DNA of 40,936 nucleotides from the NCBI GenBank assembly GCA_012728855.1, contig JAAYEH010000025.1, forward strand, positions 1-40,936, written 5' to 3'. A program made the translations under genes and the position numbers. The notes beneath the pieces are model-generated. The model did not search any database and was not told the DNA's origin. It saw nothing but the letters and a program-made list of their open reading frames with translations. The stretch's first letter is position 1; each line of letters opens with the position of its first letter. Origin of the DNA: Rhodopirellula sp. (GTDB lineage: Bacteria; Planctomycetota; Planctomycetia; Pirellulales; Thermoguttaceae). This document shows, in pieces, positions 32,678-40,767 of this stretch.

Positions 32678-34267
32678 CTAAACCGTGAGAGTCGGCCGCA
32701 AATGGTCCCAAGCGATGCCGACGCGCCGCAGGGCGTAGCCGAGTTCCTTGGTGTAGTCTCCGTAGCCGGTCATCCAATGGAAGCCGGGCATGCGCTCGGC
32801 CACCAGTTGGTCGGGAACGTCGTAGCGAACGTCGATCTGATCGCGGCAGATCGGCAGAAACGGCGAGTCGGCCACCTCGCCGAGCAATCCCATCCAACGC
32901 TCCGACTTGAAATCGGGGGCGATGTTCGTCACGACCTGTCCCTTGGGCCATTCCGGCTTGGGTGCCGCTCCGTAATCGGACTCGAAGTGCGTGACGATGC
33001 GAACGTTTTGCAGCGTCTTGCCGTCCATCTTACGGGGCCCCGTGCAATGGGCCAACGTGATCACGCCGTCGTGCGGGTAGGTCGGGTCGTTGAGGAAGAC
33101 CGGCTTACCGCTGATCCCGGCCAGTAGGATGCCCGAGGGGATCACCACAAAGTCCGATTCGCAGAAGGCCAGGTAGCCGTCGTCGTTGAGCGTGCTGAGC
33201 GAGAGGCACGCCGCGGTCTGGGCTTTGGGCATGATCGTGCCCATGCATCCCAGGATGGTGATCGCCCGCGCGCCCGCCTTCGTCATCAAGCCGCGAAACA
33301 CCTGATCGAGCAGGAAACAGTTGTCGACGAATTCCCGTTTGGTTTCCAACGTGATGCCGTCGCCGGCGAGATAGGCGTCGGCGCGCCGCTTGGCAAGGGC
33401 AACGGCTTTTTCATCGGCCCTCGCTTCTTCGATGAAGCGTCCCAGGTCGTCGTACGACACCGTTTGCAAATCGAGTCCCCATACTTTCTGGACCAACTCC
33501 GGAATCACACCGCTCGGCTGACCCCAGCCGCCCGCCCCTCCGATGCAGACGACCTTTTCGGCGCGGGTGTTTTTCAAACCGCAAAGGGCCCGCAGCCGCC
33601 AGGTCAGTTCCTCCATGCTGTCCGTCACGACGTCGTCGAAGGCGATCTTGTCGAAGGCCAGGGCATCGGTCCGCTGACGCAAGAATCTCGGACTGACCAC
33701 CTCGTACTGCAAGTACACCGGGCCGCTGCGGTGGCGCTGAAACATGATGACGTCCTTGCCGAATTTCTCGCAGCCGTCCACGGCGATGCCCGCCCCGTAG
33801 ACAATGACCACGTCGGCAGCCATGACCTCTGCCGAATCCGTCATCTTCTTCACGTCGTTGACCGAGGCGACTTTGCCGAACTCGACGGGGAAATCGGCAT
33901 CCGCGGCGATGCCCGCCAGTTCTTTAGTAATCCGCGCGACTTCCTCGGCGGCGGCCTCGGGCGTATGAATGCCGCCCCAATGTCGCCACGAGGTCATTGG
34001 TCTCTGTTGCGGGTGGTCCCAGACCAGGATGGGAAGCACCTTCAACGGCTTCCGCCCGGCGGGCATGGGCAGTTCCGGCTCACCGGCCGCTGCCAGGCTG
34101 GACCAACTCAGTCCGCCCAACACGGCCCCCCCCGCAGCAGCCGCGGCGAAGAATCCCCGCCGCGAAAAGCCCGTTCCCTGCTGCCGCCGTCCGTCCGGAC
34201 AGCAATGGCAAGCGAAACCCCCTTGATGATCGTGGTCGTGATCGCTGCTGTTGATCGGCTCGTTCAT
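32678..34267 (-). CDS. Tat-exported sugar-isomerase-like protein (FucI/AraA fold) with His/Cys-rich leader
   Basis: A 529-residue protein. GGGAGAG about six bases upstream supports the ATG. The leader has a twin-arginine motif (FSRRGFF, R36-R37) and an Ala/Gly-rich h-region, preceded by an unusual DHDHDHQGGFACHCC segment. The mature protein resembles the L-fucose/L-arabinose isomerase-like fold. It has an N-terminal Rossmann-like part (LKVLPILVWDHPQQRP, ADVVIVYGAGIAVDG), a middle part with FVDNCFLLDQVFRGLMTKAG and ITILGCMGTIMPKA, and a C-terminal barrel (NVRIVTHFESDYGAAP, GQVVTNIAP). FucI and AraA are cytoplasmic, so Tat export suggests a different function, perhaps sugar binding or a non-isomerase enzyme. 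The family label is inferred from pattern and I could not align all metal ligands. Confidence 0.7.
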   Translation of the reverse strand: MNEPINSSDHDHDHQGGFACHCCPDGRRQQGTGFSRRGFFAAAAAGGAVLGGLSWSSLAAAGEPELPMPAGRKPLKVLPILVWDHPQQRPMTSWRHWGGIHTPEAAAEEVARITKELAGIAADADFPVEFGKVASVNDVKKMTDSAEVMAADVVIVYGAGIAVDGCEKFGKDVIMFQRHRSGPVYLQYEVVSPRFLRQRTDALAFDKIAFDDVVTDSMEELTWRLRALCGLKNTRAEKVVCIGGAGGWGQPSGVIPELVQKVWGLDLQTVSYDDLGRFIEEARADEKAVALAKRRADAYLAGDGITLETKREFVDNCFLLDQVFRGLMTKAGARAITILGCMGTIMPKAQTAACLSLSTLNDDGYLAFCESDFVVIPSGILLAGISGKPVFLNDPTYPHDGVITLAHCTGPRKMDGKTLQNVRIVTHFESDYGAAPKPEWPKGQVVTNIAPDFKSERWMGLLGEVADSPFLPICRDQIDVRYDVPDQLVAERMPGFHWMTGYGDYTKELGYALRRVGIAWDHLRPTLTV

Positions 34268-34545
34268 TCTTGCTCTCCCGGGATGGTGTTAGGACTTCTA
34301 AGGACAAAGGTTCTAATCTTCATAGTCTCGCCCTTCCATCCCCACCTGCCGAATCGACTCGCCGCTCGGAACTCGATTCATGCTCGGTTGCTTGGCCAAG
34401 TGGTTCTCAAAGAAGGGGCCTCCAACTCCACGTCCCATCGCATCCGTGGTAGATTGTCATCTGTCGGTCGTCTGTTGTCAAACAACTGTTGGAGCATATC
34501 TGTTTCCGGCGTTCGCGCTCCATCCGAATCGGTGTCGAGAGTCTG

Positions 34546-35955
34546 ATGAATCTTGCAGCGATCCTCAGAACGATTTGGCCCTGGAGTCTCCTTCTCGCCC
34601 TCGCGACGATGCCGCTCGTCGCGCCGGCGGAGGAACGGCTCTTGGCCGCCGGTCGCCTCATGCTTGCCGGCAAGTACTCCGAGGCGGCCGAGATCTATCG
34701 CGGCGCCGCATCGGAAGACGTGGCTGGCCGGGTCGGCCTCTCTCGCTGCCTCGTTGCCGAAGGAAAACACAACGAAGCGGTGGCGGCATTGGCAGGCGCG
34801 CCCCGGGAAAACCCCCGAATTGAGGCAGAGTTGGCTCGCCTTGCGTTCGATCGAGGTGACTATCCCGAAGCTGAAGAGCGGGTCAAGGCAGCGCTGCTTC
34901 TGGACTCCGAAAACCTTCTGGCCCAATGGATTCTCGGCGAGCTGCGAAGAACCTCCGGCCGGCTGGAAGAGGCGTTCAAAGCCGATCCGTTCAATGTGCG
35001 GGTGAAAAACAGCCTCGAAGTCCTCGACCTGCTGGACACGATGGAGACCGTCGCTAGCGAACACGGCGTCCTTCGCTTCGATGGCCGGGCCGATCGGCTG
35101 CTGGCGCGCTACGTGGCCCGTGTGCTTGATAAGGTCTATCCGGATCTCTGTCGGCAATTCGGTTTCCGCCCCGCCAAAGCACCGCTGGTGGAAATCTTTC
35201 ACGAGTCGAAAGGCATCGGCGGGCACCAATGGTTCAGCGCTCGGATGATCGGACTGCCCTACCTCGGCGCCGTGGCGGCAAGCAGCGGGCACATGCTGGC
35301 CATGACGTCGCCCAACGATCCGGCCGTTGCGAAGAAGTTCAAACGGGCGCGAGTGCTGAAGCATGAACTGGTTCACGTCATCACGCTCCAACAGACCAAT
35401 TTCGATATCCCGCACTGGTATACCGAAGCGCTCGCCGTATGGAGCGAGGGGAGCCCGCGACCCCAGACGTGGAGCGAACTACTCGTCACACGGCTTGCTG
35501 AGAACCGGCTGTTCAACCTCGACTCGATCAATTTCGGCTTCACCCGTCCAGCTTCAAGCGACGATTGGCAACTAGCCTACTGCCAGGCGGAGTTGTATTT
35601 GGAATACATGCTCGACGGCCGCGATGAGCAGACGCTCCGCGATTTGCTGGCCGCCTACCGCGATGGCCTCACAACCGGCGAATCGATCCGGCGCGTGTTC
35701 GGCATGTCGCTCCAGCGGTTCGAAGCAGGCTACACCGATTATCTCAAGAAACTCGCCGCGGAAATGGCCGGGATTGAGCCGAAATCGCAAGAGGCGTTTC
35801 CCGACCTGCTCCAAGCTCTGCGGGTAGCCCCCGACGACGCGAATGTCGGGGCCAAGGTGGCTGAAGGCTATCTCCGCCGCGGAGCGTATCCGGAGGCTCT
35901 CGCGGCAGCCCGCAAGGTGCTCCACAGCACGCCCGACCATCCGCTGGCAACGTAG
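34546..35955 (+). CDS. Secreted TPR/gluzincin (peptidase MA-like) protein, 5' part ending at an in-frame TAG
   Basis: The ATG at 34546 is chosen over one 57 bases upstream because the signal peptide (MNLAAILRTIWPWSLLLALA, to APAEE) begins there, with GAGAG nearby. TPR-like helices (RLMLAGKYSEAAEIYRGA) precede a zinc-peptidase segment: HELVH at 273-277 and downstream HWYTEALAVWSEG, whose Glu is the likely third ligand, as in peptidase MA-like domains. After it come GLTTGESIRRVFGMSLQRFE and more TPRs. The frame stops at TAG (35953-35955) within a TPR array. The next codons (FLARLELRAGNPDRAVAIL) continue the same repeat pattern in frame up to 36618. The full gene would encode 690 residues. It heads an overlapping operon with the MazG-like gene. 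Confidence 0.8.
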   Translation: MNLAAILRTIWPWSLLLALATMPLVAPAEERLLAAGRLMLAGKYSEAAEIYRGAASEDVAGRVGLSRCLVAEGKHNEAVAALAGAPRENPRIEAELARLAFDRGDYPEAEERVKAALLLDSENLLAQWILGELRRTSGRLEEAFKADPFNVRVKNSLEVLDLLDTMETVASEHGVLRFDGRADRLLARYVARVLDKVYPDLCRQFGFRPAKAPLVEIFHESKGIGGHQWFSARMIGLPYLGAVAASSGHMLAMTSPNDPAVAKKFKRARVLKHELVHVITLQQTNFDIPHWYTEALAVWSEGSPRPQTWSELLVTRLAENRLFNLDSINFGFTRPASSDDWQLAYCQAELYLEYMLDGRDEQTLRDLLAAYRDGLTTGESIRRVFGMSLQRFEAGYTDYLKKLAAEMAGIEPKSQEAFPDLLQALRVAPDDANVGAKVAEGYLRRGAYPEALAAARKVLHSTPDHPLAT

Positions 35956-36618
35956 TTCCTCGCTCGCCTGGAACTTCGCGCCGGAAATCCGGATCGGGCC
36001 GTGGCCATCCTCCAGTCCGTGCTCGATCCCGATTCGCCCGACCCCCGCTGCCTCAACCTCCTGGCAGCTCTGAGGTTGAAAAGCGAAGATTTCGAAGAAG
36101 CGGCCCGATGCTATCAACTCGGCGCACGCCACTATCCCGACAACCTCGAATGGCTCCGCGAGCTGGCCCGAGTACACTTGCTGGCCGACAACGGGGCGGA
36201 GTTGGCCATCGTTCTCAAGAATCTCGCCGAGGCGGATCCCGATGATTTCCTCGTCCGCAGGAAGCTCGCCGATCTGGCTCTCTCGGCGAAAGATTATGAA
36301 GCCGCGGGTGATTGGGCGAACCAGGCGCTGGAAATCGACGTATCCATTGCGGGGGTACACTGCGCCTTTGCGGAATCGCTGGTCAAAAGCCATAATTATC
36401 GCCAAGCCATCGAGGAGTTTGAAGCCGCCGTTGAACTGGCGCCCCACGAACTGCAGCCTCGCTTCGCCCTGGCCGATGCCTGCCTCCAGGACGGCGACGC
36501 TCGCAAGGCTCGCCAAGTCCTTGTCGATCTCTTGAGGATCGCCCCGGACTTCCCTGGGGCGGAACCGATGCTGGAAAGCGTCCTGGAAGACCTGGAGAAA
36601 CTGGAACGTGAACCGTGA
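35956..36618 (+). pseudogene. TPR C-terminal part of the peptidase gene, after the TAG
   Basis: This is the in-frame continuation of the preceding gene. From the first codon after TAG it reads as TPR helices (LARLELRAGNPDRAVAIL, EEAARCYQLGARHYPDN, YEAAGDWANQALEID, YRQAIEEFEAAVELAP), ending with a short basic/acidic tail. A GTG at 36001 could restart translation and give a 205-residue TPR protein. No Shine-Dalgarno sequence stands before it, and the TPR pattern begins upstream of it, so an interrupted gene is the better reading. Its last 11 bases overlap the MazG-like start. Confidence 0.75.
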
Positions 36619-36967
36619 CTGCTCGTCGGGAGAGGCCGATTGCCCCCCTAAGAAACCGGATCCAGCTATCAGTCTGGCCGATTTCCAGCATCTAATCCGC
36701 GAAATGTACCTGACGAAGGACATCGCCAGGGGGGTTGAGGGCACGTTCATGTGGTTGATGGAGGAGGTGGGCGAGCTGTCCTCGGCCTTGCGGAGCGGCA
36801 CCCACGAAGAGCGAACTGCCGAATTTGCCGATGTGCTCGCCTGGTTGACGACGATTGCCAACGTCGTCGGCGTCGACCTGACCGAGGCGGTGGTTCAGAA
36901 GTATGGCGCCGGCTGTCCGGGCTGCGGTCAACTGGTCTGCGTCTGTCCGGATGCAGGAAAGCCATGA
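36608..36967 (+). CDS. MazG-like nucleotide pyrophosphohydrolase
   Basis: A 119-residue protein of the all-alpha NTP pyrophosphatase superfamily, which hydrolyses nucleoside triphosphates to monophosphates with Mg2+. The metal-binding pattern E52-E53-x-x-E56 (MEEVGEL) with E72-x-x-D75 (EFADVLAW) is intact. The GTG start at 36608 has GGAGA about nine bases upstream and overlaps the previous stop by 11 bases. The helix ISLADFQHLIREMY just after it belongs to the domain, so a start downstream of it is unlikely. The C-terminus adds CPGCGQLVCVCP, four Cys in a CxxC-x5-CxC spacing that could bind zinc. The stop overlaps the next ATG as ATGA, so the gene is translationally coupled to the membrane-protein/ABC genes. 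Confidence 0.85.
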   Translation: MNRDCSSGEADCPPKKPDPAISLADFQHLIREMYLTKDIARGVEGTFMWLMEEVGELSSALRSGTHEERTAEFADVLAWLTTIANVVGVDLTEAVVQKYGAGCPGCGQLVCVCPDAGKP

Positions 36968-39336
36968 TGCGACGGATGCCTTCTCAACCGTCTCTCCAGA
37001 TGCTAAGCAGCCCGGTTGCTGGCACTGGACGTGGTGTGGGCGCTGTCCCGATCCGCGACGTAGCAGGCGGGCTGCTGGTGGTTGGTTTCCTGTGGGCGAC
37101 CGGATTGGGTCTCATTGCCTCCGCCTCGGCTCAGGCCACTTCCACCGTGCCGACGGCGCCCCAGATCGTCGCTGTTGAGGTTGGGCTGGCAGGCCACTAC
37201 AAGGCGGGGCATTGGACGACAGTCCGCGTGACGCTTCGCGGTGGAGAGAAACCGCTTCGCGGTGTGCTCTCGGTGGCGGTTCCCGATGGCGACGGGATGC
37301 CGAGCCGCGTATCAACACCGCCGGAGCGGCCGGTCGAACTCCAGCCCGGCCAACCGACCGAGGCCACGCTCTTCGCTCGCTTCGGACGGCTCCAGAGCGA
37401 GATGAGCGTCGACTTCCGCGTTGGGGAAGACGTGGTGGCAGAGGCCCTCTTTCGCAGTTCTTCGGTTCCCGGTGATCGAGGCTACTTGCCCGCCCTGCCT
37501 TCCACCTCGCGGCTCGTTGCGGCGATAGCCTCGCAGTCCGTGGGGCTTGAGGGTGCGGTGAAGATCCTCGACGAACAAGCCGACGAACAGACCGTCGCGT
37601 TCCGCATGGAATCGACCGCGAGGCTGCCGGCCGAATGGTACGGACTGGAATCGGTCGATGCGATGGTGCTCTCGTTGAGCGATCCCGCGCTGGTTTCGGA
37701 GTTGCGATCCGACGGGCCGGAAGTGGAAGCCCTGGACCGATGGATTCGCATGGGCGGAAAACTCCTCATTGCAGCGGGCAGTCAAGCGGAGTCGCTCTTG
37801 AAAGACGATTCGCCGCTGGCTCGCTTCATTCCCGGTCGACTGCAGAGAGTCATTTCGCTCCGTCAGAGCGGAGCGCTGGAGGCGTATACCGGCGGCGGAG
37901 TCGCGGTTCCGCGCGGACCATCGGGCCGTCTGGAACTCCGTGTGCCGCAGTTGGAGGATGTGTACGGAGTTGTCGAAGCGAAGGAGGGGAATTTGCCGCT
38001 GGTGATCCGGCGGGCCTGGGGTTTTGGGCAGATCATCTTTCTGGCGGTCGATCTCGAGACGCCGCCGCTGTCCGAATGGAATGATCGTGGAATGTTGGTC
38101 GCCAGGCTGCTCGATCTGGCGCCGGATACGGTCGGTGAACTCCGCGAAGGATCGGCGCTGATGCACTATGGGTTCGCGGACATGGCGGGCCAGTTACGCC
38201 GCGCGCTCGATCAGTACGAAGGGATCGTCCCCTTCTCGTTCTGGCTCGTCGCCGCGCTGATCGGCGCCTATCTGGTGTTGATCGGGCCGGTCGACTACTT
38301 CCTGCTCCGCAAGTTTAGTCCGCGGATGGAACTTACTTGGCTGACCTTTCCCCTGGTCGTTGTTGCATTCAGCGCCGGGGCGTACCTGTTGGGAGCCCAT
38401 TACAAGGGGCGAGACCTCCGCGTCAACCAGGTCACGCTGGTGGACGTCGATGCCCAATCGCGGCAGGTCCGTGGCACCTGGTGGGCGAACGTCTTCAGCC
38501 CGCGAATGGACCATTACGACGTCTCCTGCGATCCCGGCAGGTGCAGCGGCGACGATTCCGCCGCGGGGCCGCCGCTGTTTTCGTGGTTCGGGCTTCCGGG
38601 CCAGGGTTTGGGCGGAATGGACCCGGCGGCAGCCAACCCGATCAACGTCCGGCGGCCCTATGTCTTCACTCCGGATCTTTCGGCCGCCGTCGCTGTGCCG
38701 ATCCAGATCTGGGCGACGAAGAGTTTCACGTCGCGCTGGCGGGGGACGACCGATGCCGTGCCGAAAGCCACGCTCCGTGATGAAGACGGCGTTCCGGTCG
38801 GCACGATCATCAACACGCTCGATTTTCCGCTGGAGGATTGCCTGCTGGCCTACGGACGATGGGCGTACCAGGTGGGCGCCCTCAAGCCGGGACAAGCCGC
38901 GAGGGTCGGCCCGATGGTATCGCGCCGAGAACTCCGCACGCTCCTCACCGGCCGCCGGCTGGTCCGCGAGGAAGGCACCGAGAAGTTTCAGCAAGAGGCG
39001 ACCCCTTACGACCCTTCCAGCCTCGATCCGGCCTACATCTTGCGGACGATGATGTTCTTCGAATCCGCCGGCGGTCGTCGCTACACGGGACTGATGAACC
39101 GTTACCAGAGCTTCGTCGATGCGACCAGCCTGTTGAAGACCGACCGGGCGGTGCTGCTGGCCACACTGCCGCCCGGGTCCGAAGGAAACTCCCAGCTTGG
39201 AGCGGATCTGCGGATCGACGGCGAGCCGGTGGCGGACGCCCGCGGCCAGGCGCTGGCCGTCTGCCGTTTCGTTTTTCCCGTGGCTCAGGACGAGTCGAAA
39301 AGGACCACCCCGCTGTTTCGGAAGGACAAGCCGTGA
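36964..39336 (+). CDS. GldG-like/DUF4350-like inner-membrane protein of an ABC operon
   Basis: A 790-residue membrane protein. The frame extends upstream, but the ATG at 36964 (ATGA overlap with the MazG-like stop) or the adjacent ATG at 36967 is the natural start. A signal or membrane helix lies at about 33-57. A periplasmic part contains strands like VEVGLAGHYKAGHWTTVRV and, around 230-270, an amidotransferase-like segment (DAMVLSLSDPALV, WIRMGGKLLIAAG). Two further helices follow at about 425-447 (LVAALIGAYLVLIGPVDYFLL) and 458-479, then a long C-terminal domain. This layout is typical of proteins encoded beside gliding or export type ABC ATPases. It overlaps the ATPase gene by four bases, so the two probably work as one complex. 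Its substrate is unknown. Confidence 0.8.
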   Translation: MMRRMPSQPSLQMLSSPVAGTGRGVGAVPIRDVAGGLLVVGFLWATGLGLIASASAQATSTVPTAPQIVAVEVGLAGHYKAGHWTTVRVTLRGGEKPLRGVLSVAVPDGDGMPSRVSTPPERPVELQPGQPTEATLFARFGRLQSEMSVDFRVGEDVVAEALFRSSSVPGDRGYLPALPSTSRLVAAIASQSVGLEGAVKILDEQADEQTVAFRMESTARLPAEWYGLESVDAMVLSLSDPALVSELRSDGPEVEALDRWIRMGGKLLIAAGSQAESLLKDDSPLARFIPGRLQRVISLRQSGALEAYTGGGVAVPRGPSGRLELRVPQLEDVYGVVEAKEGNLPLVIRRAWGFGQIIFLAVDLETPPLSEWNDRGMLVARLLDLAPDTVGELREGSALMHYGFADMAGQLRRALDQYEGIVPFSFWLVAALIGAYLVLIGPVDYFLLRKFSPRMELTWLTFPLVVVAFSAGAYLLGAHYKGRDLRVNQVTLVDVDAQSRQVRGTWWANVFSPRMDHYDVSCDPGRCSGDDSAAGPPLFSWFGLPGQGLGGMDPAAANPINVRRPYVFTPDLSAAVAVPIQIWATKSFTSRWRGTTDAVPKATLRDEDGVPVGTIINTLDFPLEDCLLAYGRWAYQVGALKPGQAARVGPMVSRRELRTLLTGRRLVREEGTEKFQQEATPYDPSSLDPAYILRTMMFFESAGGRRYTGLMNRYQSFVDATSLLKTDRAVLLATLPPGSEGNSQLGADLRIDGEPVADARGQALAVCRFVFPVAQDESKRTTPLFRKDKP

Positions 39337-40259
39337 TCAAGACCCAAGACCTGACCAAAGTCTACGGCGATCTGAAAGCGATCAACAATCTCAACATCGA
39401 CCTGGTCGAGGGCGATTTGTTTGGATTCATCGGTCCCAACGGCTCGGGCAAGACGACGACGATGCGGATCCTGGCCACGCTCCTGCAGCCGACCTGGGGC
39501 GAGGCCTACGTCTGCGACTACTCGATCTACACGCATCCCAAAGAGATTCGCCGGCTGATCGGCTACATGCCCGACTTCTTCGGCGTCTACGACGACATGA
39601 CGGTGATCGAGTACTTGAATTTCTTCGCCGCCGCCTACCGCATCAAGGGCCCCTCCCGCCGCAAGATCTGCGACGACGTGCTCGGCCTGGTCGACCTCGG
39701 CTACAAGCGCGACGCCTTCGTGACCAGTCTCTCGCGCGGCATGACCCAGCGGCTCGGCTTGGCGCGGGTGCTCCTGCACGATCCGAAAGTTCTCCTTCTG
39801 GACGAGCCGGCCAGCGGACTCGACCCTCGTGCCCGCATCGAGATCCGAACCCTGCTCAAGCAACTCGGCAAGACCGGCAAGACAATCATGGTCTCCAGCC
39901 ACATCCTCCCCGAGTTGGCCGACATCTGCAACAAGGTAGGGATCATCGAGCGGGGCGAACTGCTGGTCAATGCCGAGGTGGCCGAAGTGATGCGCCGCGT
40001 CCGCCAGCAGCCGCTGGTAAAGATCGGCGTCGTCGGCGACCAGGAGGCCGCCGCGCGGCTCATCGAGCAACACTCGTCGGTCGAGCGCGTCGATCTCCGC
40101 AACGGCCACATCTACGCCACGCTCGCTAAGGGCATCGACGACTACAGCGATCTTGCCACGGCCCTGTTCGAAAACGGCTACAGGATCAAGACTTTCCAAG
40201 AGGACGAGATCAATCTCGAGACGGCGTTCATGGCGCTGACGAAGGGGATTACGGCGTAG
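39333..40259 (+). CDS. ABC transporter ATP-binding protein
   Basis: A 308-residue ATPase of the DrrA/NatA/GldA type. It starts at GTG (GTGA overlap with the previous stop), with GGAAGGA five bases upstream. Walker A is GPNGSGKTT (residues 34-42), Walker B is VLLLDEPASGLD, the switch His lies in VSSHILPEL, and the signature is LSRGMTQRL, a variant of LSGGQ. The C-terminal 80 residues form the extra domain common in this class (RLIEQHSSVERVDLRNGHIY). It should energise export or membrane remodelling with a permease. No permease gene follows within the window; the next sequence is an octamer array. Confidence 0.95.
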   Translation: MIKTQDLTKVYGDLKAINNLNIDLVEGDLFGFIGPNGSGKTTTMRILATLLQPTWGEAYVCDYSIYTHPKEIRRLIGYMPDFFGVYDDMTVIEYLNFFAAAYRIKGPSRRKICDDVLGLVDLGYKRDAFVTSLSRGMTQRLGLARVLLHDPKVLLLDEPASGLDPRARIEIRTLLKQLGKTGKTIMVSSHILPELADICNKVGIIERGELLVNAEVAEVMRRVRQQPLVKIGVVGDQEAAARLIEQHSSVERVDLRNGHIYATLAKGIDDYSDLATALFENGYRIKTFQEDEINLETAFMALTKGITA

Positions 40260-40269
40260 CGGGGGAGGC

Positions 40270-40305
40270 GGAGTGATGGAGTGATGGAGTAGTGGAGTGA
40301 TGGAG
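40270..40305 (+). repeat. Octamer tandem array GGAGTGAT (left array)
   Basis: Four consecutive octamers, GGAGTGAT twice, GGAGTAGT, then GGAGTGAT, start at 40270, 11 bases after the ABC ATPase stop. They run into a purine-rich tract ending GGGGGAGGGG. The complement of the unit is ATCACTCC, the same octamer type as the CTCCATTA array on the other side of the next gene, in opposite orientation. The purine tail supplies the GGAGG (40316-40320) that serves as ribosome site for the following gene. Confidence 0.85.
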
Positions 40306-40327
40306 GGGGAGAGGGGGAGGGGATGGA

Positions 40328-40750
40328 ATGGGCGGGCATCGGAACAAGAATCGCGGTTATCAGCAACTGAGAGTGTGGCAGGATGCCGTGGATCTCTACC
40401 GTTTGACATGCCAAGCCGTGAGGGGCTGGCCATTTGAGCGGAAGAAGGTAGCCTCGCAGGCGATCGCGTCAGCGGATTCCGTGCATCGCAATATCGCCGA
40501 AGGCTACTGTCGACGATCGCTTCCCGAATACCTTCAATTTCTCAATTTCGCATTGGCTTCGCTTGGCGAAAGTGTCTCTGGATTCACTGCTTATCACGCC
40601 GCCGGCCAACTGTCCGATGCCGATTTCGAGGTGATCGACGCTCTTTCGTTCAGACTGGAAAACGGCCTGATGAGACTGGTGGAAAGCCTCCGACAAAAAC
40701 GAGCCGATGGCGGATGGATCGAATCCTTCACCGACGAGAAGCCACAGTGA
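40328..40750 (+). CDS. Four-helix-bundle protein (23S rRNA intervening-sequence protein family)
   Basis: A 140-residue protein of the S23/IVP family. The opening YQQLRVWQDAVDLYRLTCQAV, the block ASQAIASADSVHRNIAEGYC with its NIAEG signature, and SLPEYLQFLNFALASLGESVSG are diagnostic, followed by a fourth helix. The family forms pentameric four-helix bundles; some members are encoded inside 23S rRNA genes and the DGR accessory protein Avd is related. There is no rRNA or reverse transcriptase here. The ATG at 40328 has GGAGG seven bases upstream, within the tail of the left octamer array. It lies between two inverted octamer arrays directly after an ABC ATPase gene. The molecular role of stand-alone members is not known; nucleic-acid binding is likely from their basic surface. 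Confidence 0.9.
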   Translation: MGGHRNKNRGYQQLRVWQDAVDLYRLTCQAVRGWPFERKKVASQAIASADSVHRNIAEGYCRRSLPEYLQFLNFALASLGESVSGFTAYHAAGQLSDADFEVIDALSFRLENGLMRLVESLRQKRADGGWIESFTDEKPQ

Positions 40751-40767
40751 CGCGAGCCAGCGCAACC

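Noticed and set aside
35953..35955. Recoding of TAG as a sense codon
   Set aside because: TAG is a plain stop in other genes here (for example the ferritin and the TonB-like gene), and no stop-codon recoding element is evident.
40328..40750. Avd accessory gene of a diversity-generating retroelement
   Set aside because: It is related by fold, but no reverse transcriptase, template repeat or variable repeat is present in the window.
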